From CAZBRS01 sp964494475 (lineage in GTDB: Bacteria; Myxococcota_A; UBA9042; CAZBRS01): a DNA stretch of 25,473 nucleotides. Shown in pieces: positions 1-7,362 of the stretch (the first letter of the stretch is position 1; every line of letters begins with the position of its first letter). Where the stretch lies: positions 1 to 25,473 of the forward strand of contig CAZBRS010000066.1 in assembly GCA_964494475.1 (NCBI GenBank). The letters are read 5' to 3'. Position numbers and translations under genes: made by a program. The notes beneath the pieces were generated by a model, which saw only the letters and a list, made by a program, of their open reading frames with translations, was not told where the DNA came from and searched no databases.

Positions 1-765
1 CGGGCTCCTGCCCCGGCCCCGGCCGAGGCGGCGCCGTCGCGCTTCGAGCGCATGCCCTGGGAGCTCCCGTTGGCGGCGCCCGCCAGACCCGTCGTGCCCG
101 CTACGCCCGTCGCGCCCGCTCCAGCGGCAGCGCCGGCGCCCTCCCCTGCCGCGACCGCGAGCCCGGCGCCCGTCGCGCCGCCGTCGGCGTTGACCCTCGA
201 GGCGTCGTCGCCCGAGCCCGAGCCCGAGCCCGAGACGGCCCCGGCCGAGCCCGACGAGTCCGCGCTCTTCGAGGCCAGCGAGGCCGAGGTCAACGCGGCG
301 CCGTTGCTGGCCGAGATCCCGAACCCCGGCGAGTCTCCGGACGTGAGCCCCCTCCCCGAGGCGACCCGCCTCGAGCTCACGACCGACGCGTTCCCGCGCG
401 TGCTCGACCGGCTGGCCAACGAATCGCAGACGGTGCTGCGCGGCGTGCTGCCGCTGGTGGCCGAGCTCCAACTGGTCGCGCTGCAGGGCGCGACCGTGGT
501 CCTCGGCATCCCGCTCTCGTCGCCCCACGCGCTCTTGGCCGACAAGCTGCGCTCCAAGCGCGACGACGTCCAGAACGCCTTGAAGCGCATCACGGGCCGC
601 GACGTGGTGGTCGACTGGACCGAGATCCGCCCGCCCGCCCGCGAGGTGCCCGAGGTGGTGCCCGAGAAGGAGCGCGTGCGACGCGACGTGGAGCAACTGC
701 CGATCTTTCAGCAGCTCAAGCACGAGTTCGGCGCCACCCTTCGCCTGGGAGACGATCGACGATGA
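1..765 (+). CDS. dnaX: DNA polymerase III subunit gamma/tau, C-terminal part (5' end outside window)
   Basis: The frame is open from the first base, so the gene starts upstream and about 254 codons are visible. DnaX is the clamp-loader ATPase of the replicative polymerase; the ATPase core lies outside the window. What remains is a Pro/Ala/Glu-rich linker (about the first 110 visible residues) and a globular tail with alternating hydrophobic positions, including VLRGVLPLVAELQLVALQGA and a final LPIFQQLKHEFGATLRL. That last stretch resembles the end of tau-type DnaX proteins. The identification rests mainly on gene order: dnaX-ybaB-recR is a widely conserved cluster, and the stop codon overlaps the ybaB start by 4 bp (ATGA). 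The low-complexity linker alone would not identify it. Confidence 0.85.
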   Translation, partial: RAPAPAPAEAAPSRFERMPWELPLAAPARPVVPATPVAPAPAAAPAPSPAATASPAPVAPPSALTLEASSPEPEPEPETAPAEPDESALFEASEAEVNAAPLLAEIPNPGESPDVSPLPEATRLELTTDAFPRVLDRLANESQTVLRGVLPLVAELQLVALQGATVVLGIPLSSPHALLADKLRSKRDDVQNALKRITGRDVVVDWTEIRPPAREVPEVVPEKERVRRDVEQLPIFQQLKHEFGATLRLGDDRR

Positions 766-1091
766 GCGACCCCCTCGACCTCGGCAAGTTGATGAAGATG
801 TTCGGCAGCCTGCAGGAGAACGCCCAGCGCGTGCAGGAGCAACTGGCCACCGAGAAGGTCTCGGGCGAGGCCGGCGGCGGCATGGTGCTGATCGAGATGA
901 ACGGCCTGCAGCGCGTGACGCGGGTCACCATCGACCCGCAGCTCGTGCGCGAGGGCGACGTGGCCATGCTCGAAGACCTGGTGGCGTCGGCCATGAACCG
1001 CGCCCAGGAGGCCACGCAGCGCCTGATCCGCGAGAGCGCCATGGGGCGCCTCGACCTCGGCAGCCTGATGACGGGCCTCAAGGGGGAGTGA
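762..1091 (+). CDS. ybaB: YbaB/EbfC family nucleoid-associated protein
   Basis: The 109-aa product has the normal length and layout of the YbaB/EbfC family, small dimeric DNA-binding proteins associated with the nucleoid. The N terminus (LGKLMKMFGSLQENAQRVQEQL) is the expected Met/Gln-rich helix. It is followed by the beta-strand region with the family-typical GEAGGGMVLIEMNGLQ and VTIDPQLV segments, then a C-terminal helix (MLEDLVASAMNRAQEATQRL). The ATG overlaps the dnaX stop by 4 bp and the recR GTG follows after 1 bp, so the three genes are very probably translationally coupled in one operon. The exact cellular role of the family is not settled. Confidence 0.93.
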   Translation: MSDPLDLGKLMKMFGSLQENAQRVQEQLATEKVSGEAGGGMVLIEMNGLQRVTRVTIDPQLVREGDVAMLEDLVASAMNRAQEATQRLIRESAMGRLDLGSLMTGLKGE

Positions 1092-1092
1092 C

Positions 1093-1710
1093 GTGGAGCC
1101 CTTCCTGCCCGAGGCCGTGCGTCAGACCGTGCGCCTGCTGGCGCGCTTCCCCTCCATCGGCGATCGCTCGGCGCTGCGGCTGGCGCTCTTCCTGCTGCGC
1201 CAGCCCGCCACCTTCCGCGAGCAGCTCGCGACGGTCCTCGGCCGCCTGGGCGACGAGGTCGACTTCTGCCCCGAATGCCGCAACCTCTCCGACGCCGGCC
1301 GCTCGTGCCCCATCTGCGAGAACCCCGATCGCGACGCCCACCAGCTCTGCGTGGTCGAGGGAGTGGCCGATCTGATCGCCATCGAGCACAGCGGCCAGTT
1401 CACCGGGCGCTACCACGTGCTGCACGGCGTGCTGTCGCCCATGAAGGGCGTCGGGCCCCGAGACCTGGGCCTGCCCGAGCTCGAAGCGCGCGTGCGGCGA
1501 TGGTCGGTCTCCGAGGTCATCCTGGCCACCAACATGAGCGTCGAGGGCGAGGCCACGGCCAGCTACGTGGCCGACCTGCTCGCCGAGGCCGGCGCGCGCG
1601 TCACCCGCATCGCGGCGGGCATCCCCATGGGGAGCAACCTCGAGTTCCTCGATGGGATGACGATTGGGAATGCGCTACGCGAGAGAAGAGATGTGCTTCA
1701 GTTGACGTGA
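1093..1710 (+). CDS. recR: Recombination mediator protein RecR
   Basis: The 205-aa product matches RecR in length and in domain order. An N-terminal helix-hairpin-helix (LLARFPSIGDRSALRLALFLL) is followed by a four-Cys zinc motif (FCPECRNLSD ... CPICENPDRD) and then a Toprim domain beginning LCVVEGVADLIAIEHSGQF, with the characteristic YHVLHGVLSPMKGVGP. The C terminus has EVILATNMSVEGEATASYVADLL. RecR acts with RecF and RecO to load RecA onto SSB-coated single-stranded DNA. The start is GTG at 1093, chosen because GGGGGAG lies at 1083-1088 and the conserved N terminus begins there. It is the last gene of the dnaX-ybaB-recR cluster. Confidence 0.96.
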   Translation: MEPFLPEAVRQTVRLLARFPSIGDRSALRLALFLLRQPATFREQLATVLGRLGDEVDFCPECRNLSDAGRSCPICENPDRDAHQLCVVEGVADLIAIEHSGQFTGRYHVLHGVLSPMKGVGPRDLGLPELEARVRRWSVSEVILATNMSVEGEATASYVADLLAEAGARVTRIAAGIPMGSNLEFLDGMTIGNALRERRDVLQLT

Positions 1711-1783
1711 CGGACGGGCTTCGGACGACGGATCGACTTTCCGGGCGTCCACCACTCCAAAGACCGCGAACCCTGCGGATCGG

Positions 1784-1810
1784 CAGCTAAACCCGGACTT
1801 TCATGCACGA
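1784..1810 (+). repeat. Left terminal inverted repeat of the IS remnant
   Basis: The reverse complement of this 27-bp segment matches 2999-3025 at 22 of 27 ungapped positions. Weaker similarity continues inward to about 1825, where CCTCG (reverse complement) pairs with CCTCG at 2983-2987 with one 1-nt gap. Similarity stops sharply outside position 1784. Confidence 0.75.
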
Positions 1811-2005
1811 CTTCTCGTCACGAGGCGCCGACGGCGGCGAACGATGTGGTCGGGGCGCCAACCGATCGGCACGCTCGACGCGTTCTCGTTCGTCGACGCG
1901 GTGGCGAACACGCCGGCCACGACGTCGTCGCAGGCCCGGAAGTCGTGGCAAATCCCTGGCGAGCCTTGTCGCTCGCCGACTTCCCGTCTTCGCTACGAAC
2001 GGCGC

Positions 2006-2921
2006 CTATGCGACGGCCGTGTTCCGATTCGCCGTCCCCGAGCATCCAGCGCACGACGTCGCTCCGTTCCGCTCCAGCCGGCGTGCCACCGCCTTCCGTC
2101 GCGCCGACTCCAACTCCACGGGCACCTCGGCACCCAGGCCGTAGTACATCTCGTCCGGCGTCTGTCCATGGAACGCCGAGTGCGGGATCTCGCTATTGTG
2201 CGCCGCCACGTAGAACGTGACCTCCCGCCGCAACGCCGCCACTGTGTCCAGCGTGTTCAGGAACAACCACTGGTGCTTCATCGTCCGCCAGAACACCTCG
2301 ATCATCGAGTTCGAGAAGGCGATCTCCGTCTGCGCCAGCACCCGCCGCAGCAAGCCGCTCGCGACCAACTCGTCGACGCGCTCGTTGAAGTTCTCCACGC
2401 CTCCGTCCACCACCACCATCGGGACACCCGCTTCCTGTTTCGCCACTACGTTCCGCGCGGCCTCCGCGAGCACCGCGACCGCGTTGCCGATCTCGAATCG
2501 ATCGGCGACTCGGAACGACAAGGTGCGCCGGCTGAAGTTGTCGATCACCGCGTGGATGTGGCCTTCGTACCGTCGAGCAGTCGCACGAACGTGATGTCAA
2601 CGTGCCACGCCTCGTTCGGGCTTCCCCTTCCGGCAGGCGTCGGCCCTCGAGCTTGGCGCCCGACAACCGCATGAGCACCATGAGCAGGCGGACGATCGTG
2701 ACGAGCACCGAGATCCTGCGCCGGAGCCTCACGACTTCCGCCTGCAGAGCCACGGCCTCGATGTTCAGCACGTCGCAGCTCACCACGTCCCTGTCTTCAC
2801 CCCGGAGCCAGCCCCGAGCCGTCGAGCGCGTCACGCCCAGGCGCGTGGCGACGCCCGTGTCGCCCGTGGTTCGCACGAGTTCTCGCAGCCGGTGGTCGTA
2901 GACGTGTTGTCGCTTTTCCAT
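2006..2921 (-). pseudogene. DDE (rve-type) transposase, disrupted by deletion and frameshift
   Basis: The N-terminal part starts at ATG 2919-2921 (MEKRQHVYDHRLRELV) with an HTH (TGVATRLGVTRSTARGWL) and a Leu-rich helix ending LEGRRLP. The sequence then jumps directly to PNEAWHVDITFVRLLDGTK, apparently losing the roughly 100+ residues that normally separate these parts, and the frame changes near 2630. A second frameshift (one base missing) near 2560 separates DGTK from HIHAVIDNFSRR. The last 180 codons (2006-2548) are intact and read to a stop. The catalytic triad is still recognisable across the frames: D in WHVD, D in VVVDGG, and E in NSMIEVF, with 35 residues between the second D and the E. 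With two lesions it cannot make an active transposase. Confidence 0.88.
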
Positions 2922-2998
2922 GCGACGCATCATTGCGGACGAGCGGTCGGAGGCAACTTCCCGGCGGTCACGGTCGTCACGTCCTCGCTGCCGAGACG

Positions 2999-3025
2999 TC
3001 GTGCGTAAAAGTCCAGGTCGAGCTG
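2999..3025 (-). repeat. Right terminal inverted repeat of the IS remnant
   Basis: This is the partner of the left repeat at 1784-1810. Read outward to inward on the minus strand it begins CAGCTCGACCTGGACTTTT. It lies about 80 bp upstream of the transposase start codon, as expected for the transposase-proximal end. Confidence 0.75.
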
Positions 3026-3148
3026 GTTGACAGCAGCGCTGAGCGCGTGCCAGCGCTACCGCCAGCGCCGAGGATGGCTTGGCGTTGCAAGGTCGTCCAC
3101 GGCTCGGTGAAGGACATTGCGTGTGCCCCAATCAAGGTTCCGAATCGA

Positions 3149-3169
3149 CGTCGACAAAGCGCTACAGAC
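3149..3169 (+). promoter_or_regulatory. Degenerate copy of the 21-bp element, upstream of the response regulator
   Basis: This 21-bp segment matches the perfect element at 6484-6504 and 13543-13563 at 15 of 21 positions without gaps, including GTCG near its start and CGCTACA near its end. It lies 62 bp before the GTG of the response-regulator gene, close to the distances of the two perfect copies from their genes. The gap to the TACGGT hexamer is about 30 nt, however, rather than 18-19, i.e. longer by about one helical turn. It could be an autoregulatory site or chance. Confidence 0.35.
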
Positions 3170-3196
3170 GGGGACTCGTGAGAGCGGCATGTTGTG

Positions 3197-3205
3197 TGCT
3201 ACGGT
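3197..3205 (+). promoter_or_regulatory. Possible extended -10 promoter (TGcTACGGT)
   Basis: TG-c-TACGGT fits an extended -10 with first, second and last bases of the hexamer conserved. It lies 26 nt before the GTG start of the response regulator. No good -35 hexamer is present at 16-18 nt, which suggests an activated or extended -10 promoter if it is real. The same TACGGT hexamer recurs downstream of the 21-bp element at 6523-6528. Confidence 0.35.
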
Positions 3206-3231
3206 AACCGCGTCTTCGCAGGAGAAGCATC

Positions 3232-3861
3232 GTGATTCGCGTGTTCGTGGCCGACGACCACGACATCGTCCGGACAGGGCTCAGGCGCGTGCTCGAGGAC
3301 CTGCCCGATATGATGTGGTGTGGTGAAGCCTCTTGCCTCGAGGACGTGTTCGATGCCCTCGCGCGCGGCCCCGTCGATGTGGTCGTACTCGACGTGAACA
3401 TGCCGGGCGGTGGCGGGGCGCACGCCGTCGATCGCCTGTTGGGGCTGACGCCGCCCCCCCGCATCGTCGTGTTCACCATGTACGCCGAGGACGCCCACGC
3501 GGTCGCGTTCCTGCGGGCGGGCGCCGGGGCCTACATCAGCAAGCGGCGCTCGTCCAGCGAGCTCATCGCCGCCATCCGCAAGGTGCACGCGGGCGGGCGC
3601 TACGTCACGGCCGAGCTCGCCGACTACCTGTTCCAACACCAAATCGACGTCGAGAAGGCGCCTTCCGACCTGCTGTCCGAGCGCGAGCTCGAGGTGGTCC
3701 GCTCACTGGCCCGGGGTCTACGCGCCACCGAGGTGGCCGCCGACTTCGCCGTCTCGACCAGCACCGTCAACACGTATGTGCAGCGCATCAAGGCCAAGCT
3801 GGGCGTTCACACGGCCGTCGAGATCGTCGAGTTCGCCCGCATCAACGGCCTGCTGGGGTGA
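3232..3861 (+). CDS. NarL/FixJ-family response regulator
   Basis: The 209-aa product has an N-terminal receiver domain and a C-terminal LuxR-type HTH. In the receiver, the acidic pair is D8/D9 (VADDHD), the phospho-acceptor is D54 (VVVLDVNMPG), and T82, Y101 and K104 (AYISK) complete the active site. The DNA-binding domain spans about 145-209 (LLSERELEVVRSLARG ... VSTSTVNTYVQRIKAKLGV). The GTG start at 3232 is chosen because AGGAG lies at 3220-3224 and the receiver begins at residue 2. The next gene, a hybrid kinase, starts 6 bp after the stop, so the two are co-transcribed and very likely partners. Its targets are unknown; the repeated element in front of the downstream units is a candidate. 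Confidence 0.94.
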   Translation: MIRVFVADDHDIVRTGLRRVLEDLPDMMWCGEASCLEDVFDALARGPVDVVVLDVNMPGGGGAHAVDRLLGLTPPPRIVVFTMYAEDAHAVAFLRAGAGAYISKRRSSSELIAAIRKVHAGGRYVTAELADYLFQHQIDVEKAPSDLLSERELEVVRSLARGLRATEVAADFAVSTSTVNTYVQRIKAKLGVHTAVEIVEFARINGLLG

Positions 3862-3867
3862 GGAGGC

Positions 3868-6453
3868 ATGGCGGCGAAGCGCTCGGTGCTGGCGCGACTG
3901 ACCCGACGCGTGGTGACCCTGCTCGACCTTGACCTTCCCGTGGTGGCCGAGGCGTCGCCCGAGGATCAGCGGGCCCTCGACGGGCACCTGGCGCGCCTGA
4001 GCATCACCGGCGCCAAGGTCGACGCCTTCTCGACGGCACTGCTGGGGCTGCTGTTGTGGCCGACCGACCTGCTGATCTTCGCGCCGGGGTCGCCGCTGGC
4101 GCACGCGATGTTCACGTGGCGCCTGGTGCTGATCGGCGTGGGCACGGCGGCGGCGGCGCTCCTGCAGTTCGTCCCACGCTTCACGCGCCACCCCTTGCTG
4201 GTGGCCAACGTGGGCTTCACTGCCGTGCTGGCGGCGTCGGGTTGGCTCACGGCCCACATCGGCGGCATTGAGGACCCGCTTTTCTATGGCGTGTACACCG
4301 CGCCCCTCCTCAGCGTGCTGGTCGTGGCGCCCGTTTGGACCCAGGTGGCGACCACCGCGAACATCGTGCTGTCGTTCCTGGTGGCGTTCTTCGTGACGCG
4401 GCCCGAGGCGTGGTCCCACCCGATCGTGGGGGCACCTCTGGTGTGGCTGTTCGCGTCGTCGATCACCGCGGTCACGGTGGGGCAGATCGTGGTCACCCTG
4501 CTTCGCGCCAACTTCCTGCAACGCCGGGCGTTGGAGCGACGCGCCGAAGAGCTGGAAGCCCTGGACCGCGCCAAGAACGACTTCTTCGCCAACGTGAACC
4601 ACGAGCTGCGTACGCCGTTGACCAACGTGGTGGGAGCCCTGCGGACGGTCGCCCGGGCCACCGACGAGCGCGAGCGCCGCCTGGCCGTCGACGTGGGCAT
4701 TCGCGGCGCCGAGCGCCTGCTGGCCATGCTGGGCGACCTGTTGACCTTGTCGCGCCTCGACAGCGGTCGCGTCACGACGGTCAAGCGCCTGGTCGACGTG
4801 GCGGCGCTGGTGCGCGGCGTGGCCTCGGAGTTCCAGACCGACGTGGCCGAGCGCCTGCGTGTCGACGTGCCTGCCCACGAGGCGCTTCCGGCGTGGGTCG
4901 ACCAGCACCAGGTGCGCACCGTGCTGTACAACCTGCTGTCGAACGCCCTGAAGTTCAGCCGGCCCAACGACGGGCCGGTCGAGGTCTGCCTGAAAGCCAC
5001 CCCCGACGAGCTGACGCTGTCGGTGCGCGATCATGGCATCGGCATCGCGTCCGACCAGTTGCCGCACATCTTCGAGCGCTTCTACCAGGTGGAGGGCGGC
5101 CTGTTCAAGCGCTACGCCGGCGTCGGCATCGGGCTTGCGCTCGTCCACGAAATCGTCACGCGCCACCAGGGCTCGGTGCAGGTCGACAGCGCACCGGACG
5201 ACGGCTCGACCTTCGTCGTGCGGTTGCCGCGCGGCGACCTGTCGGCGGGCTCTACCGAGATTGCAGCTGGTGACGACCCCGGCGATCGTCTCGCGACGTC
5301 CCCCGGGGCCGTCGGGCGTGCCGCGTCGGGCGACGCGACGGCCGACGACCGGCCGTTCGAGGCCGGACCGCCCGATGACGTCGACGCTCCGCTGGTTCTG
5401 GTCGCCGAGGACGACGCCGACCTGCGCGCCTACCTGGTGTCGCTGCTACGCTCGCGCTACCACGTGGTCGCCACGGCCGACGGCGCGCAGGCCCTCGAGG
5501 AAGCCCGTCGGCGAGCGCCCCACCTCGTGCTCAGCGACATCATGATGCCGAACCTCTCCGGCACCGAGCTGCTGCGCGCGCTTCGCGGCGACGCCACGTT
5601 GTGCCACGTGCCGGTGATCCTCCTGACCGCCGTGGTGGGCGCTCGGGCACGCGTGATAAGCCTGCGTGAGGGGGCCAACGACTACGTCGCCAAGCCTTTT
5701 GACGACGAGGAGCTGCTGGCGCGCGTCGACAACCAGCTGCGCCTGTCGCTGCTGACGCGCCAGCTCGACGCGCAGGTCGAAGCCCAGACGCGCGAGATCC
5801 GCCACCTGGCCGGCAACCTGGTCGCCATTCAGGAGGGCGAACGCACGCGCATCGCCCGCGAGATCCACGACGAGCTGGGCCAGGTGCTGGCGGCTCTCCG
5901 GCTGACGCTGGACCACGCTCGACGCCTGATGCCGCAGAACGAGCTCGACCTGCCCCGCCTCGACGGTGCGCTGGTCGAGGCGGGCCACATCCTCGATCGC
6001 GTGCACGAGGCCGTGTCCGACGTCCTGAACGAGCTGCGGCCGGGCGGCCTGGAGACGCACGGGCTGACCGTGGCGGTCGAGTCCATGGGGCGCGAGCTGG
6101 CCCGGCGACGGGGCCTGCGCTGGCAGTTCACCAGCGAGCTGGCCGACGACAGCCTGCCGAGCGAACACGCCGTCGCGCTGTTCCGCATCATCCAGGAGGC
6201 GTTGACCAACGTCGCCCGCCACGCGCGCGCCGCGTCGGTGGTGGTCACCCTCGACGAGCGCGACGGGGCGGCGCGCCTGCGCATCGTCGACGACGGCGTG
6301 GGGTTCGATCTCAACGCGCCAGAGAAGAGCGGGCACTTCGGCCTGCTGGGCATACGCGAGCGCACACGCCTGCTGCGGGGAACGGTGGCCATTGACAGCC
6401 AGCCCGGTCGTGGAACCCGCCTGGACGTGACCCTGCCCATCCCGTTGGCCTGA
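3868..6453 (+). CDS. Membrane hybrid histidine kinase with two kinase modules
   Basis: This 861-aa protein has several hydrophobic segments between about residues 54 and 212, probably six membrane spans, and no recognisable periplasmic sensor or PAS domain. A classical HisKA/HATPase module follows: H245 in NVNHELRTPL, N359 in LLSNALKF, and G boxes DHGIGI and GVGIGLAL. After a linker comes a receiver domain (about 508-620) with D557 in SDIMMP and K609. The C-terminal part is a second, NarL-class module: a HisKA_3 dimerisation helix with H667 (RIAREIHDELGQ), then HATPase with QEALTNVARHA, DDGVGFD and GLLGIRER. The second module is of the type that normally pairs with NarL/FixJ regulators such as the gene just upstream. 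This suggests a phosphorelay within one protein that ends at that regulator. GAGGAGG directly precedes the ATG. Confidence 0.94.
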   Translation: MAAKRSVLARLTRRVVTLLDLDLPVVAEASPEDQRALDGHLARLSITGAKVDAFSTALLGLLLWPTDLLIFAPGSPLAHAMFTWRLVLIGVGTAAAALLQFVPRFTRHPLLVANVGFTAVLAASGWLTAHIGGIEDPLFYGVYTAPLLSVLVVAPVWTQVATTANIVLSFLVAFFVTRPEAWSHPIVGAPLVWLFASSITAVTVGQIVVTLLRANFLQRRALERRAEELEALDRAKNDFFANVNHELRTPLTNVVGALRTVARATDERERRLAVDVGIRGAERLLAMLGDLLTLSRLDSGRVTTVKRLVDVAALVRGVASEFQTDVAERLRVDVPAHEALPAWVDQHQVRTVLYNLLSNALKFSRPNDGPVEVCLKATPDELTLSVRDHGIGIASDQLPHIFERFYQVEGGLFKRYAGVGIGLALVHEIVTRHQGSVQVDSAPDDGSTFVVRLPRGDLSAGSTEIAAGDDPGDRLATSPGAVGRAASGDATADDRPFEAGPPDDVDAPLVLVAEDDADLRAYLVSLLRSRYHVVATADGAQALEEARRRAPHLVLSDIMMPNLSGTELLRALRGDATLCHVPVILLTAVVGARARVISLREGANDYVAKPFDDEELLARVDNQLRLSLLTRQLDAQVEAQTREIRHLAGNLVAIQEGERTRIAREIHDELGQVLAALRLTLDHARRLMPQNELDLPRLDGALVEAGHILDRVHEAVSDVLNELRPGGLETHGLTVAVESMGRELARRRGLRWQFTSELADDSLPSEHAVALFRIIQEALTNVARHARAASVVVTLDERDGAARLRIVDDGVGFDLNAPEKSGHFGLLGIRERTRLLRGTVAIDSQPGRGTRLDVTLPIPLA

Positions 6454-6483
6454 ACGTCGGCGGTCCCGTACGTCGCCGGAAGT

Positions 6484-6528
6484 TGTCGCCATTTCGCTAC
6501 ATACAGTCGCTCTTGCCGTTCGTACGGT
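6484..6528 (+). promoter_or_regulatory. Promoter region 1: 21-bp element plus TACGGT hexamer
   Basis: Positions 6484-6504 (starting TGTCGCC and ending GCTACATAC) are identical to 13543-13563. A TACGGT hexamer follows at 6523-6528, 18 nt after the element, in the position of a -10; the repeated block would then cover the -35 region and the bases upstream. A shared TAGCC follows at 6536-6540. The 108-bp gap between the kinase gene and the lipoprotein start holds nothing else I recognise. The layout suggests an activator-dependent promoter whose operator overlaps the -35. Confidence 0.55.
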
Positions 6529-6561
6529 GAAGCCCTAGCCAAGCCCATGATGGGGGAGACC

Positions 6562-7353
6562 ATGATCCGATCGCTCGCGATGCCGGGGTTGGGACTGTTC
6601 GTCGCCGTTGCGCTGCTCGCGTGCGGCGGCGGGGGAAGCGGCACGGCCGACTGCCCCGCGGGGACCACCAACTGCGCGTGCCGCGCCGACGGGACGTGCG
6701 ACACCGACCTGACCTGCACCCAAGGATTCTGCGTGGCGGTCGCGGCCTGCCCGGCGGGCTCCGAGGGCTGCCCCTGCTACCCCAACGGCTCGTGCGACTC
6801 GAAGGACGGCGTGGTCATGAGCTGCGACGACACCGTGTGTAAGGTGCCTGGTACGCCCCCCCTGGGCGACCTGGGCGATCCGTGCGATGCCGACGCGCCC
6901 TGCGGCAAGCAAGCCGGAACACAGCTGGAGTGCCGTGACAGCACCTGCCAGCTACCGGAAGTGGCCTGCCCGGTGGGCACGTTCGGCTGCCCCTGCGACG
7001 CCGACACCTGCCAGGCCGGCCTGGAGTGTACCAGCGACACCTGCCAGGCGGCGGCGGGCAGCGGCCTGGTGGTCACCAACGCCGACGTGCGCGCATGTGA
7101 CGTGCTGCTCGAGAAGGCCGCGGGCGTCGACGTGCTGTACGCGGCGACGGTGCTGGGGGTGACGGCTCGCGACGAGGCCCGCCTGGCGCTGTCGTTCTCA
7201 GCCAAGGCCGACGCCGGGTTCACCGCTCCCGTGGGCGCGCTGGCCGGTGTCGGCGGCTCCGTGCAGGACGCTACGGGCGTCACGGTGTCCAAGGCAGTGT
7301 GCTACGACCGGCACGGGACGGCGGTGGCCGACCCGGGCGTCGAGTTGAAGTAG
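6562..7353 (+). CDS. Cys-rich lipoprotein, function unknown
   Basis: The product is 263 aa from the ATG at 6562. I prefer this over the in-frame ATGs at 6547 and 6550 because GGGGGAG (6552-6558) precedes it, as in the two neighbouring genes. It has a lipoprotein signal with lipobox LLAC followed by a Gly/Ser linker. Four Cys-rich modules follow (three full modules of the form CPxGxxGCxC...GxC...L.C...C and one variant). The last ~85 residues (VVTNADVRACDVLLEKAAGVDVLYAATVLG ...) are not Cys-rich and look like a separate small globular domain that I do not recognise. It is 9 bp upstream of the large RHS protein and must be its operon partner. It may be a surface anchor or chaperone for that protein, but nothing in the sequence proves it. 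Confidence 0.85.
   Translation: MIRSLAMPGLGLFVAVALLACGGGGSGTADCPAGTTNCACRADGTCDTDLTCTQGFCVAVAACPAGSEGCPCYPNGSCDSKDGVVMSCDDTVCKVPGTPPLGDLGDPCDADAPCGKQAGTQLECRDSTCQLPEVACPVGTFGCPCDADTCQAGLECTSDTCQAAAGSGLVVTNADVRACDVLLEKAAGVDVLYAATVLGVTARDEARLALSFSAKADAGFTAPVGALAGVGGSVQDATGVTVSKAVCYDRHGTAVADPGVELK
6652..7044 (+). repeat. Cys-rich module block in the small lipoprotein
   Basis: Encodes about four modules related to CPAGxxGCxCxxxGxCxxxLxCxxxxC. The same module family recurs in the proteins encoded at 13622 and 19890. They are protein-level repeats and diverge at DNA level. Confidence 0.75.
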
Positions 7354-7362
7354 GGGGCCACC

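Larger units (their letters stand above)
1784..3025 (-). mobile_element. Decayed insertion sequence with terminal inverted repeats
   Basis: An element of about 1.24 kb lies between recR and the two-component genes. It is bounded by imperfect inverted repeats (1784-1810 and 2999-3025) and contains a single minus-strand transposase that no longer has an intact reading frame. The outer tips read CAGCT-nn-ACC-n-GGACTTT from both ends inward. I see no convincing target-site duplication (left flank ends gatcgg, right flank starts gttgac), which fits an old insertion or a boundary misplaced by a few bases. The IS family was not assigned; the HTH plus D,D-35-E layout is of the IS3/retroviral-integrase superfamily. 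Confidence 0.8.
2922..3231. other. Non-coding stretch between transposase remnant and response regulator
   Basis: I see no credible gene here. The first part (2922-3025) is the right end of the IS remnant, including its inverted repeat. The remainder (3026-3231) carries the probable promoter region of the response-regulator gene, described separately. The long minus-strand reading frame crossing this region is the upstream extension of the broken transposase frame and has no family features before MEKRQ. Confidence 0.6.

Noticed and set aside
1711..1783. Terminator or small RNA after recR
   Set aside because: Only weak GC-rich self-complementarity (GGACG/CGTCC) is visible, with no T-tract and no recognisable RNA structure.
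1844..2674. Plus-strand open frame of 276 codons across the IS remnant
   Set aside because: It is antisense to the transposase remnant, whose conserved DDE residues are clearly read on the minus strand. The plus-strand translation shows no motif.
6458..6478. Hairpin CGGCG/CGCCG after the kinase gene as a terminator
   Set aside because: The stem is only 5 bp with an 11-nt loop and no T-tract, which is expected by chance at this GC content.
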